A stretch of 64,000 nt of DNA from Lojkania enalia (taxonomy: Eukaryota > Ascomycota > Dothideomycetes > Pleosporales). Shown here piece by piece: positions 53,629 through 64,000 of the stretch; positions within the stretch are counted from its first letter, which is position 1; every line of letters begins with the position of its first letter. The notes beneath the pieces were generated by a model. The model did no database searches. It was given only the letters and a program-made list of their open reading frames with translations, and had not been told where the DNA came from. A program made the translations under genes and the position numbers. The stretch is taken from assembly GCA_010094045.1 (NCBI GenBank), contig ML986604.1:191512-255511 (forward strand), written 5' to 3'.

Positions 53629-54810
53629 ATGGATTATTATAAGACCTTTGAACTTCCGGAAACTTACAAGCGCTGAAAGACCTATATCGATCAGTTTTTT
53701 GATTGGCTGGTAAGGACGGTCGTGAGTCGCGGGTTCGAAGTCCGGGGCTGAGGCTAACGGCACATTGCCTCGCTCGAGGAAGGACAAGTCAAAAGGCAAA
53801 CCTAAACACAATGTGAGGATTGGAGAGTTCGTTCCCCTTGCACAGGGCATCGTCGACTCAGGCGTTCCACTTGATGACAATTCCGGTTTTTTTTGGACCT
53901 TACTGATGCAATCCGGTCACGCAAAGAGGCTACGGAGTATTATCGTGTTCATGAAAAATCTCACGAAACCCACCAATTTTTATCAGAGAGCTGTTGGATG
54001 TCCGGAAAATCTTGGAAGGTTTAATATTTTCTACCGATGACTATGATGTGGTCGTCGAAAGGGACAGCGATACTATCATCATCAACGACGAAAGTAGCAA
54101 AGCAACTCATAATTCGGCTGGGATTGGAAGGAGAAACATGACCACACATATGAAGCTCCTCTTCAAGATAAAATAGGGATTGAGGGAAATTGAATTTCAA
54201 TCCGATTTCGATTATCTCTCCTTTTACCGTCGTGCCTCCACCCTTGTGCTGTATCTTCGCGGAGAAGTCTTATATGACGCAAGGATGGAAGCCGCATGTA
54301 TAGATAGCAAAGAATAGAGCCCATCCAACTTTTTTCTCTTGTGTCGGCTTCTCATGGACCTCAAAGTTCAGGCTCAAGGACAAGAAGGCTGAGGTGAAGT
54401 GCGACGATATCAGCGAAGATGTAATCGCTACCAACCAGTTGTGATAAGTTGCTAAACTCATAAAAGATCTTATTCAAGAGGAAGGTCGTACAGTTAGAAA
54501 TTGTGGAGAGGTCCTATTAGAAGAAAACGCTGACTCGCTATTCTACAAAGCGCTAGTGGGGTTATTAGTCGCCTCGCCTTTAGACATTCCGACAAGGGAT
54601 GCTACACTCGGCTTGTAGGTGCTAGGATGAGGTGGATTGCATTTCCATGCGTTGGTGGCTGTCCAATGGGAAGGGCGTGCTTGGACCGGGAGAGTAAGAT
54701 GAAAGCCCTTCATCGAGAAGAACACTTCTAGCAGCCGTATTCTGACGAAAAGAGTCAGCACGGACCTGACAGCAGCGAAGAGTGTTTGGACGTAGAGTAC
54801 GGGACTCAGT
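53629..54810 (+). pseudogene. Decayed DUF6604-like fungal gene
   Basis: The relic starts MDYYKTFELPETYKR followed by TGA, then FDWLVRTVVSRGFEVRG followed by TGA and TAA, all in one frame until about 53760. After a frame change, KSKGKPKHNVRIGEFVPLAQ leads into EATEYYRVHEKSHETHQF and then VRKILEGLIFSTDDYDVVVE after further shifts. This order (short aromatic N-terminus, W-L motif, basic linker, R-x-x-EFVPLA-x-x-I, helical R-K-x-x-x-x-Y-x-x-x-H) is what I recall for the N-terminal DUF6604 domain of many fungal proteins. Several stops lie where CGA would be expected (TGA). Later sequence to about 54810 has short plausible fragments (HREEHF, DSSEECLDVEYGT). Function unknown and the copy is dead. 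Confidence 0.55.
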
Positions 54811-56934
54811 AAGTTGTGCTATGCCTGATATATAGACTAGGCACTATGCGTAAATGCGTTTGTTTCACAATAGGCAAAGGAATCGTGTAGAATTTTAGAA
54901 TAACTTGTAGGTCTTGATGTCTCTTTTCTCTTTGAATTCTTTTGGTCCTTGGGTTACTAATCTCTTCCCTGTGAGTTAGGGCGACTCTGATGAAAATTCT
55001 GATTTTATTGACTTCCATCTTGAATGCAACTTAACCAATGCTATCGTCGATTTGAGTTAACTATGTTTATTACCTTTGTTCACCCGTTTTAATTTTTGGT
55101 GTATTAATGCCAAAAATTGAAGCCTTCGTGACATAAATCTGCCCTCTCGTGAAAAATCCCATGATGACGTATTAAATCCTAAATATAAGCAAACTGCTAT
55201 AGGTTTGTTTGAGACTTTACAAGAATATATGCTCAAAGCACCACTAATGTTTAGATTCCTATAGTGAATGAAAAAAGATCTGCTTTCACAAAGGCTGCAC
55301 ACGCCGCCTTTGATTTAACTAGCCGTAGGAGGTTGATTTCGATAATTGACATTTCCACGAAAAACTTACGCAACTACTAAGTGATCTATAATCCGTCTAT
55401 ATAAGAATTCGTATACGAATCCTTTTACTTTGTATACCCACTCCGCGCATACCAACGTCGAGCTTAATCTCCTCTTCAGAAGGTCTCTCCATCGCTATAT
55501 CTAGTATGGCGTCCACGAATCAAAATGAAACCGAGAAATCCTCTTCGCTTCAGGCCGTGCGACCGAACACGGCGGTCAAGGCAACATCTTGTTGTGGACC
55601 TATGTTCTTCTAGGTTACCACAAGTACTTCGAAATTATATATTTTACCTTATCTAGGATATCTCTAGGAGCTTCTTAGTACGGCATAAGACCGCAGTATA
55701 CCAAGTTAAAATTGGAACATAGCATCTTCCGGCTAAGCTATAGTACAAGAAAAACGATTCAATTGGGAGGGGGTCCTGGGCCTCAGCAAACCACCAAATA
55801 CCCCAAGAGATTATCATGGAATCTCAGTTCAGCTCGCACTAGATCTGGCGATGATATTGGAAATCTAATATAAATGTCCAAGGCTTACTCCGTCCTGGCG
55901 AAGGGCACTACTTAGGTGACCTCGAGTCCCTAGTGCTGAGGAAAGGGAATCTAGAGGGCAACTTCAGAAAGTTGGCTTTGGGCGGAAGAATATTTACTTA
56001 CTCCCGCAATATCCTCGACTATGAGAGATTAGTTAATCCAAGAGTTGCTTATGGGTATTGAGTGTGAGGTGAGTAGGATCGGCATGGAATTCGTTAGCGA
56101 AAACAGTGAAGTTACCTCATTCATAGAGGCGGGGATGATGAGATTAGATAAACATATGGAGTTCCTGGCTCATACCTGGCGTTTGCGTGTTTGGGTATAC
56201 TTGAGGGATATTTGAGAGATAACAAACACCACTAGGAGGCATCGACGGAGGCCGTCAATGCTATAGAAATTTGCCTATGATGAGCCATATAGAAGCTAAG
56301 GCTTGGTTCTGGAGGAGAAGGGGTTGAGTGTTCAATGGCATGTAAGCTCAGTATATAACGGAATAATACATGAGGACCGAGCAATAAGTCGAAGAAATTC
56401 CTTTAATTTATCATGGCCAGCCTGATGTAGAGGCAAATAACTTGGAGCTTTGGCTTTAGTAATCAATTTACAAGATTTAAAATTCCCGAATCTCACGGTG
56501 GCAATTATTAAGCTGGAGTGAGGGGCAAATTTAACTAAGAGCATACTAGCGGTTTTCAAAGTTGTCTCCAGGGACTATATAACTAGTCTTTTGTTCCTTT
56601 GATCAACTCACCCTATTTCTAGAATGTAGTCCGTAGTGTTAGCATTTAGGCATGGTAAATATTTGGAATGCAACAGTGACTAGCAGTGACAGAGTGGGCG
56701 CGTGAAGGTCGTAGTCACTGAAAGCATATGAGGGCACGTCATACCTCCCCCTTATCTAAATCCGTGTTCCCCCATAACTTCGCCAATAGCTTTACCTCAA
56801 CACAAGTTCGCCCAAGAGCTAAGATTATCTGGTATTGTGAAACGGTTCTTCCATCGAAACTGACGGCTAAGAATCTAGGGACACACTTTTTTGCACAGCG
56901 GGGTTGTTTAACCAACAATCATGCTTCAGAGAAG
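54811..56934. other. AT-rich block with a possible promoter and short ORF
   Basis: Mostly without content. At 55399 a TATAAG sequence is followed by a pyrimidine-containing leader and an ATG at 55506, which opens a 35-codon frame (MASTNQNETEKSSSLQAVRP...) ending at 55613. This may be the first exon of a decayed gene that continues to about 56300, but I could not join exons. Confidence 0.35.
55506..55613 (+). pseudogene. Short ORF with promoter-like upstream sequence
   Basis: A 35-residue frame (MASTNQNETEKSSSLQ..., ending CCGPMFF) follows a TATA-like site about 105 bases upstream. Its composition is unlike the surrounding AT-rich DNA. No continuing exon could be established. It may be the remnant of a gene's first exon. 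Confidence 0.22.
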
Positions 56935-58189
56935 ATGGCACCAAAGCGGAAGTCTCCTGCAAGCGCCGCTCCACGCGGACAGTCTAAGCGCATCAAAGCA
57001 AAAAATTCCGGGCGTGCATTCTTTCACCTTCCACGAGAATTGCGGGACATGACGTATCTGAATATCTAGAACATGACTAGGATAATCAACATCATGTACA
57101 ATAGCCAATTGTACTACGCCTGGATGCTTCCTGGCAAGGACTACAGGGACCAGACATACGTGGACCATAGCTGTTGGCGTACACTGTAAGTAGATGATGA
57201 AGATATCAAGGAATTGCAACGAAATTCAGCCTGGAGGTGGATCGGGAATGCACCATGTCTATGTATAGACGAAAGAGTTTCGAAGAGGTACTAAGTAGGT
57301 GGGTTAGTGATTGCGGAGGCTAGCTAGTTCCTGTTGAAAGTCACATATGGTCAATGGCAACATTGTTTCTATTCTTCGAGAACTTTGCATAATACGTATC
57401 TTTAATCCTAGATGTAAAGTATCGGGGCGGATGAGGAGGAGAGCTGTGTTCATTCATATCTATAGAGGATCAGGGCTATTTATACTGTCTGTCCTAGGTA
57501 TCACATGATATCAGGGCTAATCCTTAATAAGGATCGTGCGATACATAAGTTTACACTAGAGATCTCTCCTGACGCGATATAGTCACAAAAGGGCTCGTAA
57601 GGGCAAAGTCTTGTGCCTCGAGGGAACTTAGGTTGCGTCTCATCATCGATGACCTTGCACCGGATAATGACCCTATTATGCCCGCCAAAGCAGACTGCTC
57701 GTAGATTAAGGACCTTCCAACGCTCAGGAGTTAGTAAAATTTGTTTTTAAAGATGTTCTACGACGACTCTACAAAACTTGGACCTGAGAGGTGGGTCTAT
57801 TGGCAAAAGGAGGGTTTTGCAATAATGAATAGAGAAGTCGAAAGGATTGCGAGAATCGCGATGGGCGGAGATGCGACCGTCAAAGTATGTCTTATAATTG
57901 GCTTGTGCCCTCGTGGGAATGTACTCCCAACAGAGTATGAGCGGACTGGGATGGTGCAACTCTTGTTGATCTTTGGCTTCACTTCATCTCGTCGGAAGCT
58001 TTGATTGTTTGCGATAGCTTCATAAAGAAATCATATGGAATGGATAAGGTACTATGGAGTGAAAATTCAGGTGGTAAATCAGAAATCACGGTAGGGATTT
58101 CAGCGTTCGGATTCGTGAGAATGATATTTGGCGCCATAGGGATCGTGGTGTTTACTTATTGTGATAGTAACAAGTACTTTGCTCCATGA
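56935..58189 (+). pseudogene. Decayed F-box/2EXR-like gene
   Basis: The start MAPKRKSPASAAPRGQSKRI is followed by AFFHLPRELRDMTYLNI and a TAG at 57067. FHLPRELRDMTY fits the L-P-x-E-L-R-x-x-I-Y motif of fungal F-box and 2EXR proteins. In the same frame the sequence continues after the stop (MTRIINIMYNSQLYYAWMLP) to a second stop near 57187. Later plus-strand fragments (57741-58004, YDDSTKLGPERWVYWQKEGF) could be the middle of the same gene. The basic N-terminus suggests nuclear location in the ancestor. The copy cannot give a full protein. Confidence 0.5.
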
Positions 58190-59275
58190 GTGAACATATA
58201 CTAATAAGCATCAAAAGCCTAGCCTAAGCGTTCTTTCACTAAATTCTTCGTACTTAATGTCCGCTTATACTGTGCACTTTTCTCCCTTTCCCACCTCGCC
58301 TTAGCCTTTCCCAGACAACCAAACCTAGTACGTTAAGAAAAAACAGCAAATATTCTCCTGTAATCGATAAGATAGGATAAAATACTAGCACTTTAGAGGA
58401 AGAATATTTGCGTTCATAAATCTTAGCATGGAGAATAGGGTTCTCGGACTTAAATGCTCTTATCTTTCTACGAGAACTTTCACATCTAGATTCAAACTTA
58501 TAATGATACATGTCATGTACTTGAGTTTAAACCTTATTGGGCTCGCATGTTGTCATTGCTCGAATTCTTGAGTAGCTGCCTAGGAAAGAAGGAACAAACT
58601 TAAGTATGTCTAGAAAAGTTGGTTTTAAGGGTAGAATGAAGAGAAACTATAGACACCATCAAGCTAATTGGGATAGGAGGCGCCTTGAGGCCACTTATGA
58701 CGGCGCGGGTGTTGATATTAAGTTAATAGGAAAGATGATAATTGGAGATGAAGGAGAGTTCCGAAGTATGAATAGGATATAGCTTCTGAATAGCATTTAG
58801 GTACGAGACGGTTGGGTTTATTTTAGTGGCTGATACATACGCGGTGGGTGAGGAAGAGGTTGCGGGGTATGGTTGTGAGTGAGTTTGTACGCAAATTATC
58901 CGGTAAGTCACGCCTGCCACGATACTCGAGGTCGAGACTCAGAACTTCTTGCACATGGGCGGCAAGGAAACAATTGCGCTTTACACCCTGTAGCCAAATA
59001 ATAGTGCCACACTAAGTAAACATAATATTAGAACGCAAAACTACACACAAAGAGATCGTTCGAAAATGAATAGATACTTGGACAAGTCCCGTGAAGCAGG
59101 TTCAAGGTTAGTTGGTATTGTTAGCCCAGATAGGAACGGGCACAATGCTATCTACATATCTATATTTCTATATGCACTTGTAAATGCGGCAGAGAACACT
59201 GCTAGCGTACAGTACAACATGTTCAACCCCGCATCCAATCTCCCATCAATTTCCCATCCATGTCGCTTCTTCTCT
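58190..59275. other. AT-rich spacer before the Ca2+-ATPase 3' end
   Basis: No gene is supported. ORFs below 90 residues have no family features. The AT-rich character ends at about 59.2 kb. Confidence 0.45.
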
Positions 59276-62200
59276 TCACTCCTTCTTCGGCCTCACAGTC
59301 TTGCCGTTCTGCGCTAGGTGTTTCTGGTTGGCTGTTGTGCGCATGTAGAACTTTCGCTCGATGAACTTGAGGACTTCGTCGATGAGGCTAGGGATATAGT
59401 TAGTCGCTATGTATCACATACACAAGGGGGAAGGAAGCCTACATGATAGGAGCACTGATAGCTAGCACCGCCTGCCACTCGCTCCAATCCAGCGGAATAA
59501 CGCTGAACAAGCTCTGCAAGAACGGAATGTAGAGAAGTGCAAAATGAAGGACCATGCTGAGACAAATAGCGTAGACCAGGACCATATTCTCCCATAGTGG
59601 AAGGGTGAGCAAAGACTCCGAGGACGAAAGAGCGTTCATGGCGTTCAGCATCTCAATGACGACGAGAATGGATAATGAAATAGTTGACGCGGACTTGGCG
59701 GCATCGTTGACGAACATTTCACAGCCAATTTCAGGAAACTGGGATGAGCAACGGTGGAAGTGAGAGAGTTGGTAGAAAGAGATCTGGGGACCCGCTAGGT
59801 TAAACATGAACCACCATGCATAGCCGAAAACTGTTGCAGCACCGACATATGTTCCAATGACCATGTAGCGGAAAAATAACCAACTGTCAACGAGAGCCTC
59901 ATCACGCTTGCGGGGTTGACGCTTCATAACATCGTGGTCGGGAGGGTTGAAAGATAATGCAGTGGCTGGGAGACCGTCGGTAACAAGGTTGACCCAGAGA
60001 AGTTGAACTGGAATGAGTGCTTCGGGCATACCCATGGCAGCTGTTAGGAAAATGGAGACTACCTCGCCGATGTTCGAGGAGATCAGATATCGGATGAACT
60101 GCTGGGTATTGTTGTAAATTGATCGACCTTCCTCGACAGCACCCTCGATAGTGGCGAAGTTATCATCGACGAGAACCATATCGGCGGCGAGCTTAGCAAC
60201 ATCCGTACCGGAACCCATAGCAACACCAATATCTGCCTTTTTTAAGGCCGGGGCATCATTGACACCGTCACCGGTCATCGCAACAACTTCGCCGGCTTGC
60301 TGAAGGAGGTCGACAAGCTTGGACTTGTGTGTCGGTTCCACTCGCGAGAACAAGGAGGCCTGCTGTGCGGCCGTCATCTTTTCGGACTCGCTCAAGTCGT
60401 CGAATTGGCGTCCAGTATAGCTCTTTCCGGTCAGATCCTCGTGTTCCCCAAAGACACCAATTTGACGGCAGATGCTTTCAGCGGTATTCTGATTGTCACC
60501 AGTAATGACTACAACGCGAATTCCGGCAGAACGGCACTTCTCGATAGAGGCATGGACTTCAGGACGAGGCGGGTCCAACATACCGCAGAGACCGATCAAG
60601 GTCATCTTTTGTTCGAGTTGTGCGTATTCCTTGGTGGTTTTGGCCTTCTTTACGAGAGGATTTGATCCAACATTCTCAACTGAAGCCACAGCAATGACGC
60701 GTAGACCCCTGTTGCCATATTCAACGACTTCTTTGCTAATCAAGCTTGCCAGCTGCTTGTTAAGAGCCACCTTCTGTCCGTTTGCTCCAACAATTACATC
60801 GGTGCAGCGGTCGAGGATGGATTCGGGAGCGCCCTTAACCAAAAGCTTCTGGGAATTACCGTCCTTGACTAAGACTGACATACTCTTGCGGTCGCGCGAA
60901 AATTCGTATGTGCAAAGCCTAGGTGCTCGGTCCTCATAGTACTTGCTTGCGAAATGTAGACGGTCAGCTGGGGATAGGTGACCTCGGGTTGCATTGACTT
61001 GAGGATCAGGGGTTCCGATCTTTTCGACCAAAACGCGTAGCGCCCCTTCTGTAGCTTCGCCGATGATGTTGTGCATTCCGCTCTTCACATCAAAAGACAG
61101 CATTGACTCGTTGCAAAGAGCCGCAACTTCGGCAATTTGCTGGACGGTCTGGGATGATTTCGCAGGGTTAGCCAAAGGCTTGCCGTGAGACAAAATCTGG
61201 CCTTCGGGAGCGAAGCTGGTTCCTTCTACGTCGATCTCATGGAGACCCTTGCAATCCTCGGTAATGTAGACGATCTTGTTAACGCTCATCTGGTTTGTAG
61301 TCAATGTGCCTGTTTTATCAGAGCAGATGACACTACAGCTACCGAGTGTTTCCACTGACGGTAGACTTCGGACAACGGCATTCTTAGCGGCCATTTTTCG
61401 TGTACCCAACGCGAGACAAGTAGTAATCACGACTGCAAGACCCTCCGGGATAGCTGCCACACCTAGCGAAACAGCAATCTTCAAATAGTAGATTGCGCCT
61501 TTTGCAAAGCCGCCATGGGACGGATCGTTGAAGTTTCGGATGTTGATGAGCCAGACAAGAATGCAAATGCCCGTAATAACTTTAGCCAACATATCTCCAA
61601 AATCATTTAGCTTCTCTTTCAAAGGTGTTGGTTGTGATATTTGCGCTGTGATGCTCTCATGGATATCCCCAATTGCCGTGTTTGATCCAGTAAGAACCAC
61701 AAGGGCAGTGGCATGTCCAGTCACCACGGTTGTACCAGAAAATAGCATATTGACCTGGTCCTGCTTGACCGCATCCGGATCTTTGACCACGGTAACGTCC
61801 TTGGGAACACTCTCGCTCTCTCCAGTGAGAATGGACTGGTCTACGCTGAAAGCGTTGCTCTGTATTGACAATATCCTGCAATCTGCCGGTATCCTGTCCC
61901 CAATGGTAACAGATATAACATCTCCAGGAACCAAATCGTCCGCCTTTATTCTCTGGAGATGTCCATCTCGAATAACTTTGGCTTCATTCGCGGAGTATTC
62001 TTGGAGGGCTGCGATAGCCTTTTCGGCACTGGTTTCTTGGGATACACCGACGACGGAGTTCAATATTAGAATAGTAAGGATCTATAACGCGGAGGAACTT
62101 AGTCAGTGCATATTCAAAAGAGTCCCCAAGCGTGGAAGAGTGACTTACAACTGCTGGATCCACAAACGCAGTCCAGTCATCACCCTCCTCAAAGAGCGCT

Positions 62201-62479
62201 AGCACAAACGACACAGCCGCAGATCCTAACAATATTATAACCAACTGGTCCTTGAACTGCTCCAGAATAAGCTCCCAAATCGGCGTTGGAGGGTCCTCTG
62301 GTAGCGCTATATTCATCAATTAGCATATCAACCCTGCCTCGAGGTTTCGGTGCAACAGTACCATTCTTCCCATACTTTTCCCTCAAGCTCCTAACCTGCT
62401 TCTCCGACAGGCCCTTGCGCTCCGTAACGCTAAAATGTTTGAGCGTCTCCGCAGTAGTCTTCGTGTACGCATTCTCCAT
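59276..62479 (-). CDS. SERCA-type P2A Ca2+-transporting ATPase
   Basis: Four minus-strand exons (62479-62362, 62306-62149, 62081-59443, 59387-59276) encode 1008 residues, the normal SERCA length. Introns are 55, 67 and 55 nt, GT-AG. Motifs in order: N-terminal [24 protein letters not shown] at 178-181 (actuator), AAIPEGL in M4 (Ca2+ ligand), DKTGT with the phosphorylated Asp at 347, KGAPE in the nucleotide domain, and [20 protein letters not shown] in the hinge. VTDGLPA lies near M6. Exon 4 restores the C-terminus ([15 protein letters not shown]...VRPKKE). It pumps Ca2+ from cytosol into ER or vacuolar stores using ATP. The ATG at 62479 (MENAYTKT) matches the family start. The frame is open further upstream, but that extension looks like leader. 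Confidence 0.95.
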
Positions 62480-63405
62480 CTTGTTGTTCCTCCTCCGCGA
62501 TGGTGGGGTGCCTGGGCGCAAACCAACACCTTGAATCGGCACTTCCCTCGCGATTACCGATGAGCCGCAAGGCGCTGCGCAAGCGACTAGGATGTGGGAT
62601 AGAGGGATGTAGAGTGCACTCAAAGAACGCAGGTTGATTGATTAAGGCTGCAACTGGGCGGTTATTATACGGCGGGAGCTCTGGCTACTCGGCATTGAGA
62701 GTTTTCTGGCCACCTTCAATGTGTCCTCTCGAAGCTGGGGCGCACTAAAAGCGACTAGCGGCTCAATAGAATGGGCTAACCAAATCTGGGAATTCACCGC
62801 AATCGCCTTGGAATGGTCGAGGCGCAGCACGTGTCGGAGATCGGCACTGGCATTCATCAGATTGCTGCATGCGAAGGTGTATTGTGATATTTTGTCGCGT
62901 GAAGCACGCTGCTTGTACCTTTGGTCCTCTAGCGGTTGCGACTTACCTGAATATAACTACCGCTTGCGGAAATTCAGATACCCCCGCGCTCCACTTCGAT
63001 CGTTCCGATAACGGCCAGGAACGTGTGACGGCGGGCGTTTGGTGGCTCTTTATCACGGGTTGGCCTCACCACTGGGCATCTCATATCACATTTTTGAGCT
63101 ATATAATATTGTTATATAGGAGCAGAATTTGCTGTGAAATCACGCCGAGAGCGTGCTGGTATACAGTTGTGCTCATTTCCTATCCCATCAGTGGTATCAA
63201 AGTCCCTCCCTAACAAGAAAATCGTCTCTAGGTATCCTTTATGCCAATCGGTTAAACACCGGAACGCTCTACGCTATGCAATCGTAATACAAAGATGTAG
63301 AAGTAAGGGCAGACAATACTCTATACGCAATCCTAGATGAAAAACAAATACCGTCAAATTTAATATTCCAGAGGTAGAAATCATAGACATTACATGAGAT
63401 AATAG
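62480..63405. other. Ca2+-ATPase promoter and histidine-kinase 3' flank
   Basis: About 0.9 kb between two minus-strand genes. No further gene or RNA is seen. Confidence 0.5.
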
Positions 63406-64000
63406 TCATAAGCTGGCAGAAGGCTCTTCTTCGATGTCGTTCCTGCTTGCACAGAACTGCACGATCAACCGCTCTAGATCCCTGATTTGGAAGGGTTTGG
63501 TGAGAAAGCCCTTCATTCCAACTTTGGCAGCGCGTTCAAGTGCGCCGTCAGTAATGTCAGCACTAACAGCGAGAATAGTTGGGGAGGAGGGGAGGTCCAT
63601 TTTGAGGATGGCTTCGGTGGCCTGGAAGCCATCGAGAAGGGGCATCCAGAGATCCATCAGCACAAGATCAATCTGCTCCCCGGCCGCACGGGCTTTGCGC
63701 ATCTGCTCGATAGCATCATTTCCGTCATAGGCCTCGGTTATGTGCGTATATCCAAGTTTTTGTAGCATGCTTGTTAGGAGCTTGCGGTTGATCTTGTTGT
63801 CCTCTACAACAAGGAAATTCAGAGGATACTTCTTCGCGAGCTTGCGATCGAACGATCCGTTGTCTGATAAAGTGCGGCTCCGAGATGCTGCTCGTGGACG
63901 GGCGGGTGATGCGGTGCGACGGGGAGAGAGGAGACCAAGATGTTGCAACGAAGGTACACGGACCGTAGACGTAACAGATGAGGGGCCTCTAGGGGACTCT
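63406..64000 (-). CDS. C-terminal receiver domain of a hybrid histidine kinase (partial)
   Basis: The minus-strand frame is open from the right edge to the stop at 63406, so only the last 198 residues or so are in the window. A Ser/Pro/Arg-rich linker precedes a complete response-regulator domain: acidic pocket FLVVEDNKINRKLL, phospho-acceptor Asp in LVLMDLWMPLLDG, Ser in ILAVSADI (the usual Thr/Ser position) and the conserved Lys in GFLTKPFQ. The tail ends EEEPSASL. In fungi such a receiver at the C-terminus after a long kinase is typical of hybrid histidine kinases that feed the Ypd1 phosphorelay. The kinase class cannot be told without the N-terminal part. Confidence 0.85.
   Translation of the reverse strand, partial: ESPRGPSSVTSTVRVPSLQHLGLLSPRRTASPARPRAASRSRTLSDNGSFDRKLAKKYPLNFLVVEDNKINRKLLTSMLQKLGYTHITEAYDGNDAIEQMRKARAAGEQIDLVLMDLWMPLLDGFQATEAILKMDLPSSPTILAVSADITDGALERAAKVGMKGFLTKPFQIRDLERLIVQFCASRNDIEEEPSASL

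Noticed and set aside
53725..53745. tRNA-like GGGTTCGAAGTCC
   Set aside because: It resembles a T-loop, but no acceptor stem or anticodon arm fits around it, and it is explained as coding sequence (SRGFEV) of the DUF6604-like relic.
42400..59200. Regional centromere
   Set aside because: Two AT-rich blocks fit in size, but an intact active-looking gene (CDC6) lies between them and no centromere-specific evidence can be seen from sequence.

Overview
The window is nuclear DNA of a filamentous ascomycete (Pezizomycotina). This rests on compact genes with 45-75 nt introns (GTANGT donors, CTRAY-like branch points), fungal-specific families (CSI2, a HET-domain relic, a Fcf1/Cdc6/Erj5/SERCA set, a hybrid histidine kinase receiver), and AT-rich blocks whose gene relics carry CGA-to-TGA type stops, as expected after repeat-induced point mutation. 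A Leotiomycetes or related class is a guess only. I see no bacterial-style operons, rRNA, tRNA or CRISPR. All exon structures were read by eye from splice signals and frame continuity.

Layout. 1-12 kb: tail of an unidentified gene, a C2H2 zinc-finger gene (-), a relic with an HEFSH zincin motif (-), a PAQR/Izh receptor-like membrane protein (+), a long low-complexity protein with a fungal N-terminal helical domain and a 12-bp coding minisatellite (+), and FCF1 (-) with a GC-AG intron. 12-14.5 kb: decayed HET gene (+). 16-27 kb: CSI2 (+), a Ser-rich conserved protein (-), a SWIM zinc-finger protein (-) and a bZIP factor whose frame breaks at the C-terminus (-). 27-32 kb: gene-poor with no recognisable content. 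32-42 kb: dense housekeeping block with an ArfGAP-UBA protein (+), a J-domain protein (+), a 21-N assembly gap flanked by two 98-bp near-copies, a small membrane protein (+), an acidic conserved protein and YIP3/PRA1 packed 26 bp apart (-), and ERJ5 (+) divergent from YIP3.

42.4-50.4 kb is AT-rich and almost free of ORFs. Its left end holds a degenerate tandem array (about 82-bp units made of two about 41-bp halves, each with a TCTAAA/ACTAAA box). The same box recurs on one strand across about 5.6 kb, and TATA-like sequences recur at intervals. This is the most unusual structure in the window and I cannot assign it to a known element. CDC6 (+), with three MluI-cell-cycle-box-like sites upstream, forms a gene island at 50.5-52.7 kb. 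A second AT-rich block (52.8-59.2 kb) contains relics of a DUF6604-like gene and an F-box/2EXR-like gene. The window ends with a SERCA-type Ca2+-ATPase (-) and the 3' end of a hybrid histidine kinase (-).

Functional themes: the intact genes are core eukaryotic functions (18S rRNA processing, replication licensing, secretory pathway traffic and ER folding, Ca2+ pumping, cell wall synthesis). The accessory part is decayed self-recognition and F-box-type genes in mutated AT-rich DNA.
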